Source: Firmicutes bacterium UBA7510
GTDB taxonomy: Bacteria > Bacillota > Clostridia > Tissierellales > Sedimentibacteraceae
DNA: 64,000 nucleotides
Direction: 5' to 3'
Assembly (NCBI GenBank): GCA_002479485.1
Contig: DLNM01000045.1
Span: 88,930-152,929, forward strand
Every line of letters begins with the position of its first letter. Positions within the stretch are counted from its first letter, which is position 1. Below the pieces are notes generated by a model, which worked only from the letters and a program-made list of their open reading frames with translations, did not search any database and was not told the origin of the DNA. A program made the translations under genes and the position numbers. Shown piece after piece: positions 34,069 to 43,310 of the stretch.

Positions 34069-34643
34069 ATTGTTCTGTCCTTTCTAATATTCCAAAGTAA
34101 ATCAAGGATACCAATGCTCAAGCATGTTAATATAACTAGCATAGCACTAACTTTAAAGAAATAAGTGCATATAAATGATATAATCATAAGTCCGATATAT
34201 AAGGCTCTTTTTGTCATACATACATTTTTAGCTAAGTTAATTACAACATCAAATATAACAGCTGCTACTCCAGCTCTCATAACCTGTAATGCAGTAGCTA
34301 TAATTTTATTTTCCCTGAATTGAGTATAAAATACTGAAATAATTGAAATTATTATCATAGGTGGTAATGAAGTACCTAAAACTGCAACTAATGATCCTAC
34401 TATACCCTTCATTCTATATCCTAAAATTACTGATGCATTTATTGGTATTGGTCCGGGTGATGATTGTGCTATAGCTGTTATATCAAGCATTTCATCTTCA
34501 TCTAACCACTGAAGCTCTTCAACAAATTTCTTTTTCATTAAAGAAACTATTACAAATCCTCCTCCAAAAGTAAATGCGCTTAGAGCAAATGTAGCTTTAA
34601 ATAGCTGCCATAACACATTTTTTGGATTTTTTGTATTTTCCAT
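34065..34643 (-). CDS. Chromate transporter family protein, partner half-size subunit
   Basis: 192 residues with the same CHR layout: ATFALSAFTFGGGFVIVSLM, ITAIAQSSPGPIPINASVILG. First gene of the pair. AAAGAGGTAAAGCAC precedes the ATG. The two proteins are expected to form an antiparallel heterodimer equivalent to a full-length ChrA. Confidence 0.9.
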   Translation of the reverse strand: MENTKNPKNVLWQLFKATFALSAFTFGGGFVIVSLMKKKFVEELQWLDEDEMLDITAIAQSSPGPIPINASVILGYRMKGIVGSLVAVLGTSLPPMIIISIISVFYTQFRENKIIATALQVMRAGVAAVIFDVVINLAKNVCMTKRALYIGLMIISFICTYFFKVSAMLVILTCLSIGILDLLWNIRKDRTI

Positions 34644-34753
34644 TGTGCTTTACCTCTTTCTTTTTATGTTACTTACATAATAGTATTAATTTAACAATAT
34701 GTAAAGTACATAGATATTATCAAACTGATAGGTAAATACTTATATATAAAAAA

Positions 34754-34792
34754 TAAGAAGATTTGATTTATACTTTTATCAAATCTTCTTAT
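34754..34792 (-). terminator. Terminator of hcp
   Basis: AAGAAGATTTGAT...ATCAAATCTTCTT with an AT-rich tract on the minus strand. Confidence 0.8.
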
Positions 34793-34808
34793 TATATTTT
34801 ATATAAAA

Positions 34809-36395
34809 TTAACCTAATATTTTCTTTAAATCTTGTTCAGGAGTGCTTATTGGAGAAATATTAAAGTTTTCAACCAAATACGCTAATACATTTGGTGATA
34901 CAAATGCCGGTAATGTAGGTCCTAAATAAATGTTTTTGATTCCTAAGTATAATAGTGTTAATAGAATACAAACGGCTTTTTGTTCATACCATGATAATAC
35001 CATTGATAGAGGCAATTCATTTACACCACATCCAAATGCTTCAGATAAAGCAACGGCAACTTTTATTGCACTGTAAGCATCGTTACATTGACCCATATCC
35101 ATTATTCTTGGAAGTCCACCTATATCGCCTAAATCTAAATCGTTGAAACGATATTTTCCACATGCAAGTGTTAATATTATAGAATCATTTGGTGTCATTT
35201 TTACAAAATCAGTGTAATAATTTCTACCAGGTTTTGCACCATCACATCCGCCCACAAGGAAGAAATGTTTAATTAGACCTTGTTTAACTGCATCTACAAC
35301 CTTATCAGCAACTGATAAAACTGTTCCGTGAGAAAAACCTGTTGTTACCTGTGTTCCACCATTTATTCCTGTGAATTCTGTATCTTTTTCATATCCACCA
35401 AGCTCTAAGGCTTTTTCTATAACAGGTGTGAAGTCTTTGTTTTCATCAATATGAATCATTTCTGGATATGATACTACTGCAGTTGTAAATACTCTATCCT
35501 TATAGCTTTCTTTAACTGGCATTAAACAATTTGTTGTAAAAAGAACAGGTCCTTTAATATCAAGGAATTCTTTTTGCTGATTTTGCCATGCAGTTCCAAA
35601 GTTACCTTTCAAATGAGAGTATTTTTTTAGCTCAGGATAAGCGTGAGCTGGAAGCATTTCTCCATGAGTATAAATATTTATACCTTTATCTTTTGTTTGC
35701 TCTAGCAACATTTTTAAATCAAGTAAGTCATGACCGCTTATAACGATAAATGGTCCTTTTTCTACAGTTAGTGGAACTGTTGTTGGTACTGGTGTGCCAT
35801 AAGTCTGAGTATTAGCTTTGTCAAGTAGCTCCATACATTTAAAATTAACCCTTCCAACTTCTAAAACAGTAGGTAGCAAATCATTCATTTCTAATTCTTC
35901 TCCTACTGCTGATAAAGCTTTATAGAAAAATCCATTAACTTCATCATCAGTATATCCTAATACTAAAGCATGATAAGCATATGCTGCCATACCTCTTAAT
36001 CCAAACAATATTAATGATTTTAATGAACGTATATCTTCATTGTCATTCCATAGGTTATTCATATCATAGTTATCATTTTTAGTACAACATGATGAACATG
36101 ATGAACAATTTGGATTTAATATTTCTTTTTCTTTATTAACTTTACTTATTAAATCTGTTATTGTTTCGTCATTAAAATTAACGTTTGTAATAGTAGTAAA
36201 TAATCCTTCAATCATTAAAGTGTCAGTAGACTTATTAGTAGGAGTACCATTTACTGTTTTAGCAAGACCTATTAAAGCACCTGTCAATTCATCTTGTAAA
36301 TTTGCAGTACTAGATTGCTTGCCACACACTCCCTTTTTAGTGCAGCCAGTGCAACCAGCAGTTTGTTCACATTGAAAACAGAACATTTCGTTCAT
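34809..36395 (-). CDS. hcp: Hybrid-cluster protein (hydroxylamine/NO reductase)
   Basis: 528 residues from the ATG at 36395 (GGAGGTTATT before it). The proximal 4Fe-4S ligands are C6, C9, C18 and C24 (CFQCEQT...C...GVC). The hybrid-cluster ligands appear later in GVNxG-like and C-containing motifs (LFTTNCLMPV, LVGGCDGAKPGRNYYTDF, LTLACGKYRF). Length fits the class I anaerobe form. Hcp reduces NO to N2O and can reduce hydroxylamine, protecting against nitrosative stress. It is transcribed divergently from a Crp/Fnr regulator, the typical arrangement for HcpR-like control. Confidence 0.95.
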   Translation of the reverse strand: MNEMFCFQCEQTAGCTGCTKKGVCGKQSSTANLQDELTGALIGLAKTVNGTPTNKSTDTLMIEGLFTTITNVNFNDETITDLISKVNKEKEILNPNCSSCSSCCTKNDNYDMNNLWNDNEDIRSLKSLILFGLRGMAAYAYHALVLGYTDDEVNGFFYKALSAVGEELEMNDLLPTVLEVGRVNFKCMELLDKANTQTYGTPVPTTVPLTVEKGPFIVISGHDLLDLKMLLEQTKDKGINIYTHGEMLPAHAYPELKKYSHLKGNFGTAWQNQQKEFLDIKGPVLFTTNCLMPVKESYKDRVFTTAVVSYPEMIHIDENKDFTPVIEKALELGGYEKDTEFTGINGGTQVTTGFSHGTVLSVADKVVDAVKQGLIKHFFLVGGCDGAKPGRNYYTDFVKMTPNDSIILTLACGKYRFNDLDLGDIGGLPRIMDMGQCNDAYSAIKVAVALSEAFGCGVNELPLSMVLSWYEQKAVCILLTLLYLGIKNIYLGPTLPAFVSPNVLAYLVENFNISPISTPEQDLKKILG

Positions 36396-36440
36396 AATAA
36401 CCTCCAATATAATTATTTTTATATTATATATTAAACTTTG

Positions 36441-36498
36441 TTGACTTTATGATATGATTATATTATAATTTCCATAAAAAGTATGTTGTTTTTACAAC
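36441..36498 (+). promoter_or_regulatory. Promoter and inverted repeat for the Crp/Fnr gene
   Basis: TTGACT (36441), 17 bases, TATAAT (36464). About 15 bases past the likely start site is GTTGT-TTTT-ACAAC (36485-36498), which could be an autoregulatory site for the Fnr-type product or an operator shared with hcp. Confidence 0.65.
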
Positions 36499-36511
36499 GA
36501 ACGGAGAAGCT

Positions 36512-37174
36512 ATGAAAAATAATTTAGAAGTGTTAAAAAAATGTCCTTTGTTTGATAAAATAGCCGAAAAAGATATGGACAATATGCTGAGTTGCTTGTC
36601 AGCTAAAAATAAACATTATAAAAAAAATGATTTTATTTTTTCTGAAGAAGACAAACCTACATATGTAGGCATTATTATATCAGGAAGCGTTTGTGTAGTT
36701 AAGGAAGATTTTTGGGGAAATAGAGCTATACTAGCTAAGCTTGGCGAAGGAGATTTGTTTGGTGAGGCGTTTTCCTGTGCAGAGGTTGAACGTTTACCAG
36801 TTAGCGTTGTAACTACTGAAAACACTGAGGTCATATTAATAGATTATAAAAAAATCATAACAACCTGCTCTTCAACGTGTGTTTTTCATACTCATTTAAT
36901 AAATAACATGATAAAAATTCTTGCTAATAAAAACATTATGATGACACAAAAAATACAACATATAGTTAAGCGCACAACAAGGGAAAAACTTTTATCATAT
37001 TTATCGGAACAAGCTATAAAATGTAAAAGTAACGAGTTTAAAATACATTTTAATCGCCAAGAACTCGCAGATTATCTTTCAGTTGATAGAAGTGCAATGT
37101 CAAATGAACTGTGTAAAATGAGGGACGAAGGAGTAATAGAATTCAATAAAAATGAATTTAAAATAAAAATATAA
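36512..37174 (+). CDS. Crp/Fnr-family transcriptional regulator
   Basis: 220 residues. The cyclic-nucleotide-binding-like beta roll occupies ~10-120 (SGSVCVVKEDFWGNRAILAKLGEGDLFGEAF). A C-terminal winged helix follows (FNRQELADYLSVDRSAMSNELCKMRDEGVIEF). No N-terminal Cys cluster for an Fnr Fe-S centre is seen, so a haem- or ligand-based sensor is more likely. The position divergent from hcp and upstream of a nitroreductase suggests an HcpR-like NO or nitrite response. AACGGAGAAGCT precedes the ATG. Confidence 0.88.
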   Translation: MKNNLEVLKKCPLFDKIAEKDMDNMLSCLSAKNKHYKKNDFIFSEEDKPTYVGIIISGSVCVVKEDFWGNRAILAKLGEGDLFGEAFSCAEVERLPVSVVTTENTEVILIDYKKIITTCSSTCVFHTHLINNMIKILANKNIMMTQKIQHIVKRTTREKLLSYLSEQAIKCKSNEFKIHFNRQELADYLSVDRSAMSNELCKMRDEGVIEFNKNEFKIKI

Positions 37175-37193
37175 ATTTTTTAGGGGGTTTAAA

Positions 37194-37946
37194 ATGAATC
37201 AAACTATTAGCGAATTATTTAGTAGAAAATCTGTTAGAGTTTACGAAAATAGACCTATAGAAAGCGAGAAAAAAAGAATAATTTTAGAAGCAGCTATCCA
37301 AGCGCCAACAGCTGGTAATATGACTCTATATAGTATTATTGATGTTACAGATGAAGATTTAAAGAAACGTCTGTCTGTCACTTGTGATAATCAACCTTTT
37401 ATTGCTGATGCACCTTTAGTGTTAATTTTTTGTGCTGATTATTCAAGATGGTATGAATGTTTTTGTAGTGTTAAAGAATTTAACGCTGTTGAAGACGAAG
37501 TTAGAAAGCCGGGCGCAGGAGATTTACTTCTTTCCTATACAGACGCTGTTATAGCCGCTCAAAATGCTGTTGTTGCAGCCGAATCTTTAGGTATAGGTTC
37601 TTGCTATATTGGAGATATTTTAGAAAATTATGAAATACATAAAGAACTATTAAATTTACCTAAATATGTGATTCCAAGTGCAATGCTTGTTTTTGGATAT
37701 CCAACAAAGCAGCAAAAAGAACGTGTTAAACCAGAACGCTTTAAGCTGGAGGATATAATATTTGAGAATTCTTATAATAAAAATAGACCAAATAAACAGG
37801 CGGAAATGTTAAGTGAAGTAACTGAAAAATCTGGAGAAGAACTTACTAACTATATTAAGGCATTTTGTAAAAGAAAATGGAATAGTGATTTTAGCCAAGA
37901 AATGTCTCGTTCAGCTCAGGAAATGATAAAAAATTGGCTAGAATAA
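37194..37946 (+). CDS. Nitroreductase family FMN oxidoreductase
   Basis: 250 residues with the nitroreductase fold: SRKSVRVYENRPIESEKKR (FMN phosphate contacts), AAIQAPTAGNMTLYSII, and AAESLGIGSCYIGDILEN. Length and the GDIL segment recall the NfsA/FRP branch. It starts 20 bases after the Crp/Fnr stop, with AGGGGG before the ATG, so the two are co-transcribed. It may act on nitro compounds or serve as a flavin reductase under nitrosative stress. Confidence 0.88.
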   Translation: MNQTISELFSRKSVRVYENRPIESEKKRIILEAAIQAPTAGNMTLYSIIDVTDEDLKKRLSVTCDNQPFIADAPLVLIFCADYSRWYECFCSVKEFNAVEDEVRKPGAGDLLLSYTDAVIAAQNAVVAAESLGIGSCYIGDILENYEIHKELLNLPKYVIPSAMLVFGYPTKQQKERVKPERFKLEDIIFENSYNKNRPNKQAEMLSEVTEKSGEELTNYIKAFCKRKWNSDFSQEMSRSAQEMIKNWLE

Positions 37947-37950
37947 AATT

Positions 37951-37988
37951 GTGAAAAAAGACATTTCGCGCTGTGCTGCAAAGCGGCG
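37951..37988 (+). repeat. Intercistronic double-hairpin element (copy B)
   Basis: GTGAAA...TTTCGC (37951-37969) is followed by TGCTGC-AAA-GCGGCG (with wobble pairs, 37974-37988), then TAATGGGAGG, the ribosome site of the next gene. The order and spacing are as at 21980. Confidence 0.55.
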
Positions 37989-38003
37989 TAATGGGAGGAA
38001 AAT

Positions 38004-39518
38004 ATGGAAAAATTAAAAAAGTTATCATTAGAAATTGACAATTTGGAACAAGAGTATTCAAGACTAAGCTGGGTTCAATATACCACTGGATATGATTTTG
38101 GTGTAGAAAATCAATATAAAAAAATACTAGAGAAATACAGTTCAAAAAGTGATTTTGAAATAATAGCAGAGGCATATAATAGAAAAGACTTAGATTATTC
38201 AGATAAAAGGAGGGCGGAAATACTATATAAATCATATGAGCCTTTTCATTTATCTAAGGAAGTAAATGAGCTATCTGCAGATATTGAAGCTTTAACTACA
38301 AAGCTATCCAAAATATTAAATACTCACAGAAGTAAACTAAATGGCTGTGAAATATCATCTGTTGATATAGCGCAAATATTAAATAATGAAGATGACGGTG
38401 AAAAAAGAAAAGCAGCATATCTTGCGAGAGCTCAGGTTAATGAGCCTCTTGTTGAAGGTGGATTTGTAGAGCTAATTAAATTAAGAAAAGAGTATGCTAA
38501 ACTTCGTGGCTTTAAAAATTTTGTAGAAATGAAGTTGACCGATGATGATTTAAATGTAGAATTATTTGCTAATTGGAAAAATGAGCTTCATGCTATTTTA
38601 CCTAATATGGTTAAGGCTAGAACTGAAGTAGCAAATAAGTACTTAAAAAAAGATATTATTATGCCTTGGGATGAAACATATGTTTATTCCAAATTAGCTC
38701 CATCATTAAACGCAAATGTTGATATGTCAGAATATTTTAGTGTTCTTCGTAATTTCTTTTTACGTTTTGGCATAGATATTGGTAAATATAATATTACATA
38801 TGACGTTTTTCCTAGAACAAATAAATCTGAGTGGGGATATAATTTCCCAATTGAAACTGGCAAGGATTCCAGAATATTGGCTAATGTAAAAAATAAATAT
38901 AGCGAATACGGTGTATTATTGCATGAAACAGGTCATGGAGTACACTCATTCCTTCAAGATTCAAAAGAAAACATATTAAACAGAGGTATAAGCGGTATAA
39001 TTACTGAAGGAATAGCAAATCTATTTGGGAGTTTCTTATATGATGAAATCTTTTATAAGGATTTCTTTGACGGAAGTAAAAATGTAAATGAAGAGTTTAA
39101 ATTATATAAAGAATATTCAAAAATTAACGCATTAAGAGCAATATCAACTATTATGTTTGATCAAAATCTTTATAGAAACGAATTGAACTCTTTAGAAGAT
39201 ATTAATGAGCTAGCTTTTGGAACACAGAAGGAATATTTAAAGGAGGATGCTTTTTCAGAAGAATACCCTTGGGGTTATAGAATACATCATACAACACATC
39301 CAATATATTTACATAATTACTTTATGGGTGATGTTACCTGTGAAATGATAAGAAAAAGCTTCTTTGATAAGTACAATTGCACTAGCATTATTGATAAACC
39401 TAAAGAGTTTACAGAGTTCTTAATTAATAGCATAATTAGTCCATCCGGATTATACAAATACCCTGATTTATTCAAACAAATTAGTGGGGAAGGTTTTTCT
39501 CTTAAATATATGCTTTAG
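38004..39518 (+). CDS. M3-family oligoendopeptidase
   Basis: 504 residues with the zinc motif LLHETGHGVHSF (HExxH) and the downstream ITEGIANLFGSF, supplying the third ligand. It is shorter than and clearly different from PepF at 6464, and belongs to a separate M3 oligoendopeptidase group. Cytosolic, no signal peptide. GGGAGGAAAAT precedes the ATG. It follows the nitroreductase gene by 57 bases containing the double-hairpin element, so it is probably in the same operon. Confidence 0.88.
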   Translation: MEKLKKLSLEIDNLEQEYSRLSWVQYTTGYDFGVENQYKKILEKYSSKSDFEIIAEAYNRKDLDYSDKRRAEILYKSYEPFHLSKEVNELSADIEALTTKLSKILNTHRSKLNGCEISSVDIAQILNNEDDGEKRKAAYLARAQVNEPLVEGGFVELIKLRKEYAKLRGFKNFVEMKLTDDDLNVELFANWKNELHAILPNMVKARTEVANKYLKKDIIMPWDETYVYSKLAPSLNANVDMSEYFSVLRNFFLRFGIDIGKYNITYDVFPRTNKSEWGYNFPIETGKDSRILANVKNKYSEYGVLLHETGHGVHSFLQDSKENILNRGISGIITEGIANLFGSFLYDEIFYKDFFDGSKNVNEEFKLYKEYSKINALRAISTIMFDQNLYRNELNSLEDINELAFGTQKEYLKEDAFSEEYPWGYRIHHTTHPIYLHNYFMGDVTCEMIRKSFFDKYNCTSIIDKPKEFTEFLINSIISPSGLYKYPDLFKQISGEGFSLKYML

Positions 39519-39636
39519 CATATATTTAAGTACTTTGCTTTAGCATGTATGATAAGGATAAAAATGAAGACCATGATAAAAGGCAATGTAAACCATGTGA
39601 GGATAAAAAATAATTAATATTTAAATTTTTAGATAG

Positions 39637-39666
39637 AATTAAAAGTGGAAATTTCCACTTTTAATT
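39637..39666. terminator. Perfect palindromic terminator
   Basis: AATTAAAAGTGGAAA directly repeated in inverse, followed by TTATTG. A smaller hairpin (AAATATATGC-TTTA-GCATATATTT) overlaps the M3 peptidase stop at about 39507. Confidence 0.8.
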
Positions 39667-39795
39667 TTATTGATTTTTACTTTCCTAAGAATTATAATAA
39701 AGTAAATAAAAGTCAGTCAAACGACCGAAATCATTTTTCTTAAATACTAATCGTAAATGGCAAATAAATTTTTTATTTGGAAGAGAGGTATTTAA

Positions 39796-40992
39796 ATGTA
39801 TAAGTTATATTGTAGAATTTATCAAACATTATTTAAAGTCGTATCTTATTTATTACCTTGGAGAAAGCCATATTTGTTAGAGGGGCAAAATAGCTTATCT
39901 AGACTACCCAAACTTATTTTAGACAACAAAATTACTAATGTGTTGATTGTAACTGATAAAGGCATAACATCACTTGGATTGATGGATAATTTACTTGAAG
40001 GATTAAATATGGAGGGAATTAAGTATGTAATTTATGATAAAACTGTTCCTAATCCAACTATTGACAATATAGAAGAAGCTCTTATTTTATATAAAGAAAA
40101 TAATTGCAATGGACTTATAGCCTTTGGTGGAGGTTCTCCTATGGACTGCGCTAAGGGTGTAGGAGCGAGAGTTGCAAGGCCAAAGAAGAGCATTTCAAGT
40201 ATGAAGGGCGTTTTAAAGGTTAGAAAAAGAATTCCATTGTTATTTGCTATTCCAACAACTTCTGGAACAGGAAGTGAAGCAACACTTGCAGCTGTTATAA
40301 CAGATTCTACAACACATGAAAAGTATCCAATTAATGACACTTCACTCATTCCACACTTTGCTGTTCTTGATCCAATGCTTACCTTAAAATTACCACAGCA
40401 CATTACATCAACAACTGGTATAGATGCATTGACACATGCAGTAGAAGCATATATCGGTCGAAGTAATACAAAAGAAACCAGACTCTTTAGTAAGAAGGCA
40501 GTTAAATTAATATTTGGAAATATTTACGAAGCATATTCTAATGGTTCTAATATTATAGCTCGCGAAAATATGCAAAAAGCATCCTTTTATGCAGGAGTAT
40601 CTTTTACTAGGGCATATGTAGGATATGTACACGCTATTGCGCATACCCTAGGTGGTTTTTATGGAGTTCCACATGGCTTAGCAAATGCTGTTATTTTACC
40701 CTATGTATTAGATTATTATGGGGAAACAGTGTATAGACCGTTATCCGAGCTAGCGGATTTGGTAGGTATAACAAAAACAAATGATAATATAAAACAAAAA
40801 TCCGAAAAATTTATACATGCAATTAAAGAATTAAATAAAAGTATGAATATACCTGATAAAATAGCTGGAGTAAAAGACGAGGATATACCTATTATGGTAA
40901 AACGTGCATTAAGTGAAGCTAATCCTCTTTATCCAGTGCCTAAAATATTGTTAGGTATTCAATTAACAGAGATATTTTACATGATTAAGTAA
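39796..40992 (+). CDS. Iron-containing alcohol dehydrogenase
   Basis: 398 residues, group III metal-dependent ADH fold. The nucleotide-binding GLIAFGGGSPMDCAKGV is followed by AIPTTSGTGSEATLAAVI. Metal ligands are expected in DALTHAVEAYIG, HAIAHTLGGFYGVPHGLANA and the last histidines (HAxxHxLGxxxxxxHG). The N-terminal ~25 residues are hydrophobic and basic (LFKVVSYLLPWRKPYLL), an extension not usual for butanol dehydrogenases. It interconverts an alcohol and an aldehyde with NAD(P)H. It stands 29 bases before an AOR gene, giving an alcohol-aldehyde-acid route. Confidence 0.9.
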   Translation: MYKLYCRIYQTLFKVVSYLLPWRKPYLLEGQNSLSRLPKLILDNKITNVLIVTDKGITSLGLMDNLLEGLNMEGIKYVIYDKTVPNPTIDNIEEALILYKENNCNGLIAFGGGSPMDCAKGVGARVARPKKSISSMKGVLKVRKRIPLLFAIPTTSGTGSEATLAAVITDSTTHEKYPINDTSLIPHFAVLDPMLTLKLPQHITSTTGIDALTHAVEAYIGRSNTKETRLFSKKAVKLIFGNIYEAYSNGSNIIARENMQKASFYAGVSFTRAYVGYVHAIAHTLGGFYGVPHGLANAVILPYVLDYYGETVYRPLSELADLVGITKTNDNIKQKSEKFIHAIKELNKSMNIPDKIAGVKDEDIPIMVKRALSEANPLYPVPKILLGIQLTEIFYMIK

Positions 40993-41021
40993 TAGAATTA
41001 AGCTAAAAAGGAGAGTTTATT

Positions 41022-42950
41022 ATGTATGGATACGCGGGGAAAATTGCAAGAGTTAATTTAAGTAACGGATTAATAGAGGATTATATAATATCTGATGAGG
41101 ATAGGGAGTTGTTTTTGGGTGGAAAAACACTTGCTGCAAAGATAATATACGATGAGTTCAATAACAATACTGAAAATATTGTTAGAAGGGTTGAAGCTCT
41201 CAGTGAAGAGAATATTATAGTTATCACTACATGTCCACTAACCGGTTCAGCATCTCCATGTTCATCTAGGTTTAATATATCAACAATTTCTCCGCTAACT
41301 GGACTTTTAGTATCCTCAAATTGTGGTGGAAGCTTTGGATTAAACTTAAAACGCTCAGGATATGATGCTTTAATTATATCTGGTAAAAGTAATGAACATG
41401 TTTATATAGACATATTAGATGGTGAAATAAATATCAAAAATGCTGACCATCTTTGGGGAAAAAACACTGGTGAAACGCAGGAGCTTTTAGGTGAAAAAAA
41501 CAGAGGTAAGCTTGTTATTGGTATTGCTGGTGAGAATCTAGTCAGGTTTGCTGCAGTTATAAGTGAAGAACGTGCTGGCGGAAGAGGTGGAGTTGGTGCT
41601 GTTTTTGGATATAAGAACTTAAAGGGCATAATTGCTAGTGGTAAAAAAAGCATAGAAATGTTTGATGCAGAAAATTTTAAAAAGCATAACCTAAATTGGA
41701 TTAAGCTATTAAAAAGTCATAAACTAACTGGGGAACAACTTCCTAAGTTAGGCACAGCTGGTCTTGTTAGCATGATGCAGTATAGAAACTTGTTAGCCAC
41801 TAAAAATTATTCAAGTGGAAGCTATGATAATTTTGAAAAAATAAATGGTGAAACATTAAGGCAGGATTATTTAGTTAAAAATAAAGGCTGCATAACTTGC
41901 CCTATTCAGTGCGGAAGAGTAGTGAAAGCCTATGGAAAGACGGTGAAAGGGCCTGAACTTGAAACTTTAGGGTTATTTGGCAGTAATCTATTAAATGATG
42001 ATATGCAAAGCATAATTAATATTAATCACTTATGCGATGAGTATGGAATGGATACAATCACATTAGGAAGTACGATTGGTCTAGCTATGGAACTAAATGA
42101 AAAGGGTATGTGGGATAATGGTCTTGAATTTGGTAAAGTTAGTGAATTAGAGGAATTAATCAGAAAGGTTGCAACAAGACAGGGTATAGGCAAAGAACTA
42201 GCAGAAGGTACTAAACGCTTATCAGAAAAATACGGAGGTACTGAATTTGCTATGCATGTTAAGGGAATGGAAATTTCAGCATATGAGCCTAGAGCAGCTC
42301 AAGGTATGGGACTAGGCTATGCAACCGCAAATAGAGGTGGCTGTCATCTAAACGGAGGTTATCTAGTAGTATTGGAGGGTCTTGGATTAAATGTCAGTGG
42401 CAAAACAACCACTGGTAAAGCGGCATTTTCAATATTTTTTCAGGATATGATGGAGGCTGTATCCTCAGGCGGATCTTGCCTTTTTACAACCTATGCAATA
42501 TTACCAAATGTTATGGTTGAAAATCCAAATAACCCAATAGTACGATTTGTAAATAGAGTCATACCATATTTTGGGGCAGTAGTAGCATTTGTACATAATA
42601 ATACTTGGCTTATGGGCTTTAATATAAAAAATTTATTACCTCATCCTTATTCAATAAAGTTAGTAACAGGACAAAAAATTAATATAGGAAAATTTGTTAC
42701 TATAGGAGAAAGAGGCTATAATTTAGAGAGACTCATCAACATAAGACAAGGATTAAAGGGTAGTGATGATACCTTACCTAAGCGACTTTTAAAAGAGCTT
42801 CAAAGAAAAGATGATAAAGATAGCAAAGTAAACAAAACTAACTTTGTTAGCTTAGATAAAATGCTAAAAAAATATTATAAAATCCGGGGTTGGGATAAAA
42901 ATGGTGTTCCTACTAAAAAAAGACTTAAAAAGCTTGGATTGAAAGCATAA
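41022..42950 (+). CDS. Aldehyde:ferredoxin oxidoreductase (tungstopterin enzyme)
   Basis: 642 residues. The N-domain has the family opening GYAGKIARVNLSNGLIEDY and GGKTLAAKI. Pterin-binding segments include SRFNISTISPLTG, NCGGSFG and GGRGGVGAVFGYKNLKGI. The 4Fe-4S ligands are C290, C293, C297 and C486, positions almost equal to those of the Pyrococcus furiosus enzyme. It oxidises aldehydes to acids and reduces ferredoxin, or works in reverse. Upstream ADH and downstream MoaD-like genes form one operon. A C-terminal basic tail (KKYYKIRGWDKNGVPTKK) is as in other AORs. Confidence 0.93.
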   Translation: MYGYAGKIARVNLSNGLIEDYIISDEDRELFLGGKTLAAKIIYDEFNNNTENIVRRVEALSEENIIVITTCPLTGSASPCSSRFNISTISPLTGLLVSSNCGGSFGLNLKRSGYDALIISGKSNEHVYIDILDGEINIKNADHLWGKNTGETQELLGEKNRGKLVIGIAGENLVRFAAVISEERAGGRGGVGAVFGYKNLKGIIASGKKSIEMFDAENFKKHNLNWIKLLKSHKLTGEQLPKLGTAGLVSMMQYRNLLATKNYSSGSYDNFEKINGETLRQDYLVKNKGCITCPIQCGRVVKAYGKTVKGPELETLGLFGSNLLNDDMQSIININHLCDEYGMDTITLGSTIGLAMELNEKGMWDNGLEFGKVSELEELIRKVATRQGIGKELAEGTKRLSEKYGGTEFAMHVKGMEISAYEPRAAQGMGLGYATANRGGCHLNGGYLVVLEGLGLNVSGKTTTGKAAFSIFFQDMMEAVSSGGSCLFTTYAILPNVMVENPNNPIVRFVNRVIPYFGAVVAFVHNNTWLMGFNIKNLLPHPYSIKLVTGQKINIGKFVTIGERGYNLERLINIRQGLKGSDDTLPKRLLKELQRKDDKDSKVNKTNFVSLDKMLKKYYKIRGWDKNGVPTKKRLKKLGLKA

Positions 42951-42978
42951 AGTGTGAAGAAAAAACACTCTTCACACT
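42951..42978 (+). repeat. Intercistronic hairpin (copy C)
   Basis: AGTGTGAAGA, eight bases, TCTTCACACT. A perfect 10-bp stem begins immediately after the AOR stop. The AGTGTGA/TCACACT arms equal those of copy A at 21980. No T run follows, so the MoaD-like gene is still co-transcribed. Confidence 0.65.
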
Positions 42979-43008
42979 ATGAAAGAAAAGTTCTGAATGG
43001 AGGTTAGT

Positions 43009-43257
43009 ATGATAACAGTAAAGTTTTTTGGACTTCTAAATGTCGACAATAATATCAAGCATTTAACTATAGATGATGGAAAATTTAAAGATGTAATAGA
43101 AGAAATTATAACTAAATGTCCAACAATAACAAAAAAACAACTTCTTTCATCAGTCGTTTTTATTAATAAAAAGCAGGTGGCAAGTAAAAAAAGTTTATCA
43201 ATTACACTGAAGAACGGAGATGAAATAGCATTTATTAGTCCTTCAAGTGGGGGCTAA
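43009..43257 (+). CDS. MoaD/ThiS-like sulfur carrier protein
   Basis: 82 residues from the ATG at 43009 (GGAGGTTAGT before it). The ATG at 42997 is part of that site. A ubiquitin-like beta-grasp (MITVKFFGLLNVDNN, LKNGDEIAFISPSSGG) ends in the diagnostic Gly-Gly, whose carboxylate becomes a thiocarboxylate. Located behind AOR, it probably donates sulfur for tungstopterin synthesis or activates that enzyme. A terminator follows directly. Confidence 0.88.
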   Translation: MITVKFFGLLNVDNNIKHLTIDDGKFKDVIEEIITKCPTITKKQLLSSVVFINKKQVASKKSLSITLKNGDEIAFISPSSGG

Positions 43258-43262
43258 TAATT

Positions 43263-43290
43263 ATTAGGGGGATGGATGTCCCCCTTTTAT
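43263..43290 (+). terminator. Terminator of the ADH-AOR-MoaD operon
   Basis: AGGGGGA...TCCCCCT followed by TTTT. Confidence 0.85.
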
Positions 43291-43310
43291 ATATTGCAAT
43301 TTAATATAAT

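Noticed and set aside
39545..39613. A 22-codon frame reading MYDKDKNEDHDKRQCKPCED and ending KK
   Set aside because: The product looks oddly protein-like with a CxxC, but there is no ribosome site and it lies within the spacer between the M3 peptidase hairpin and its terminator. Too short to support.
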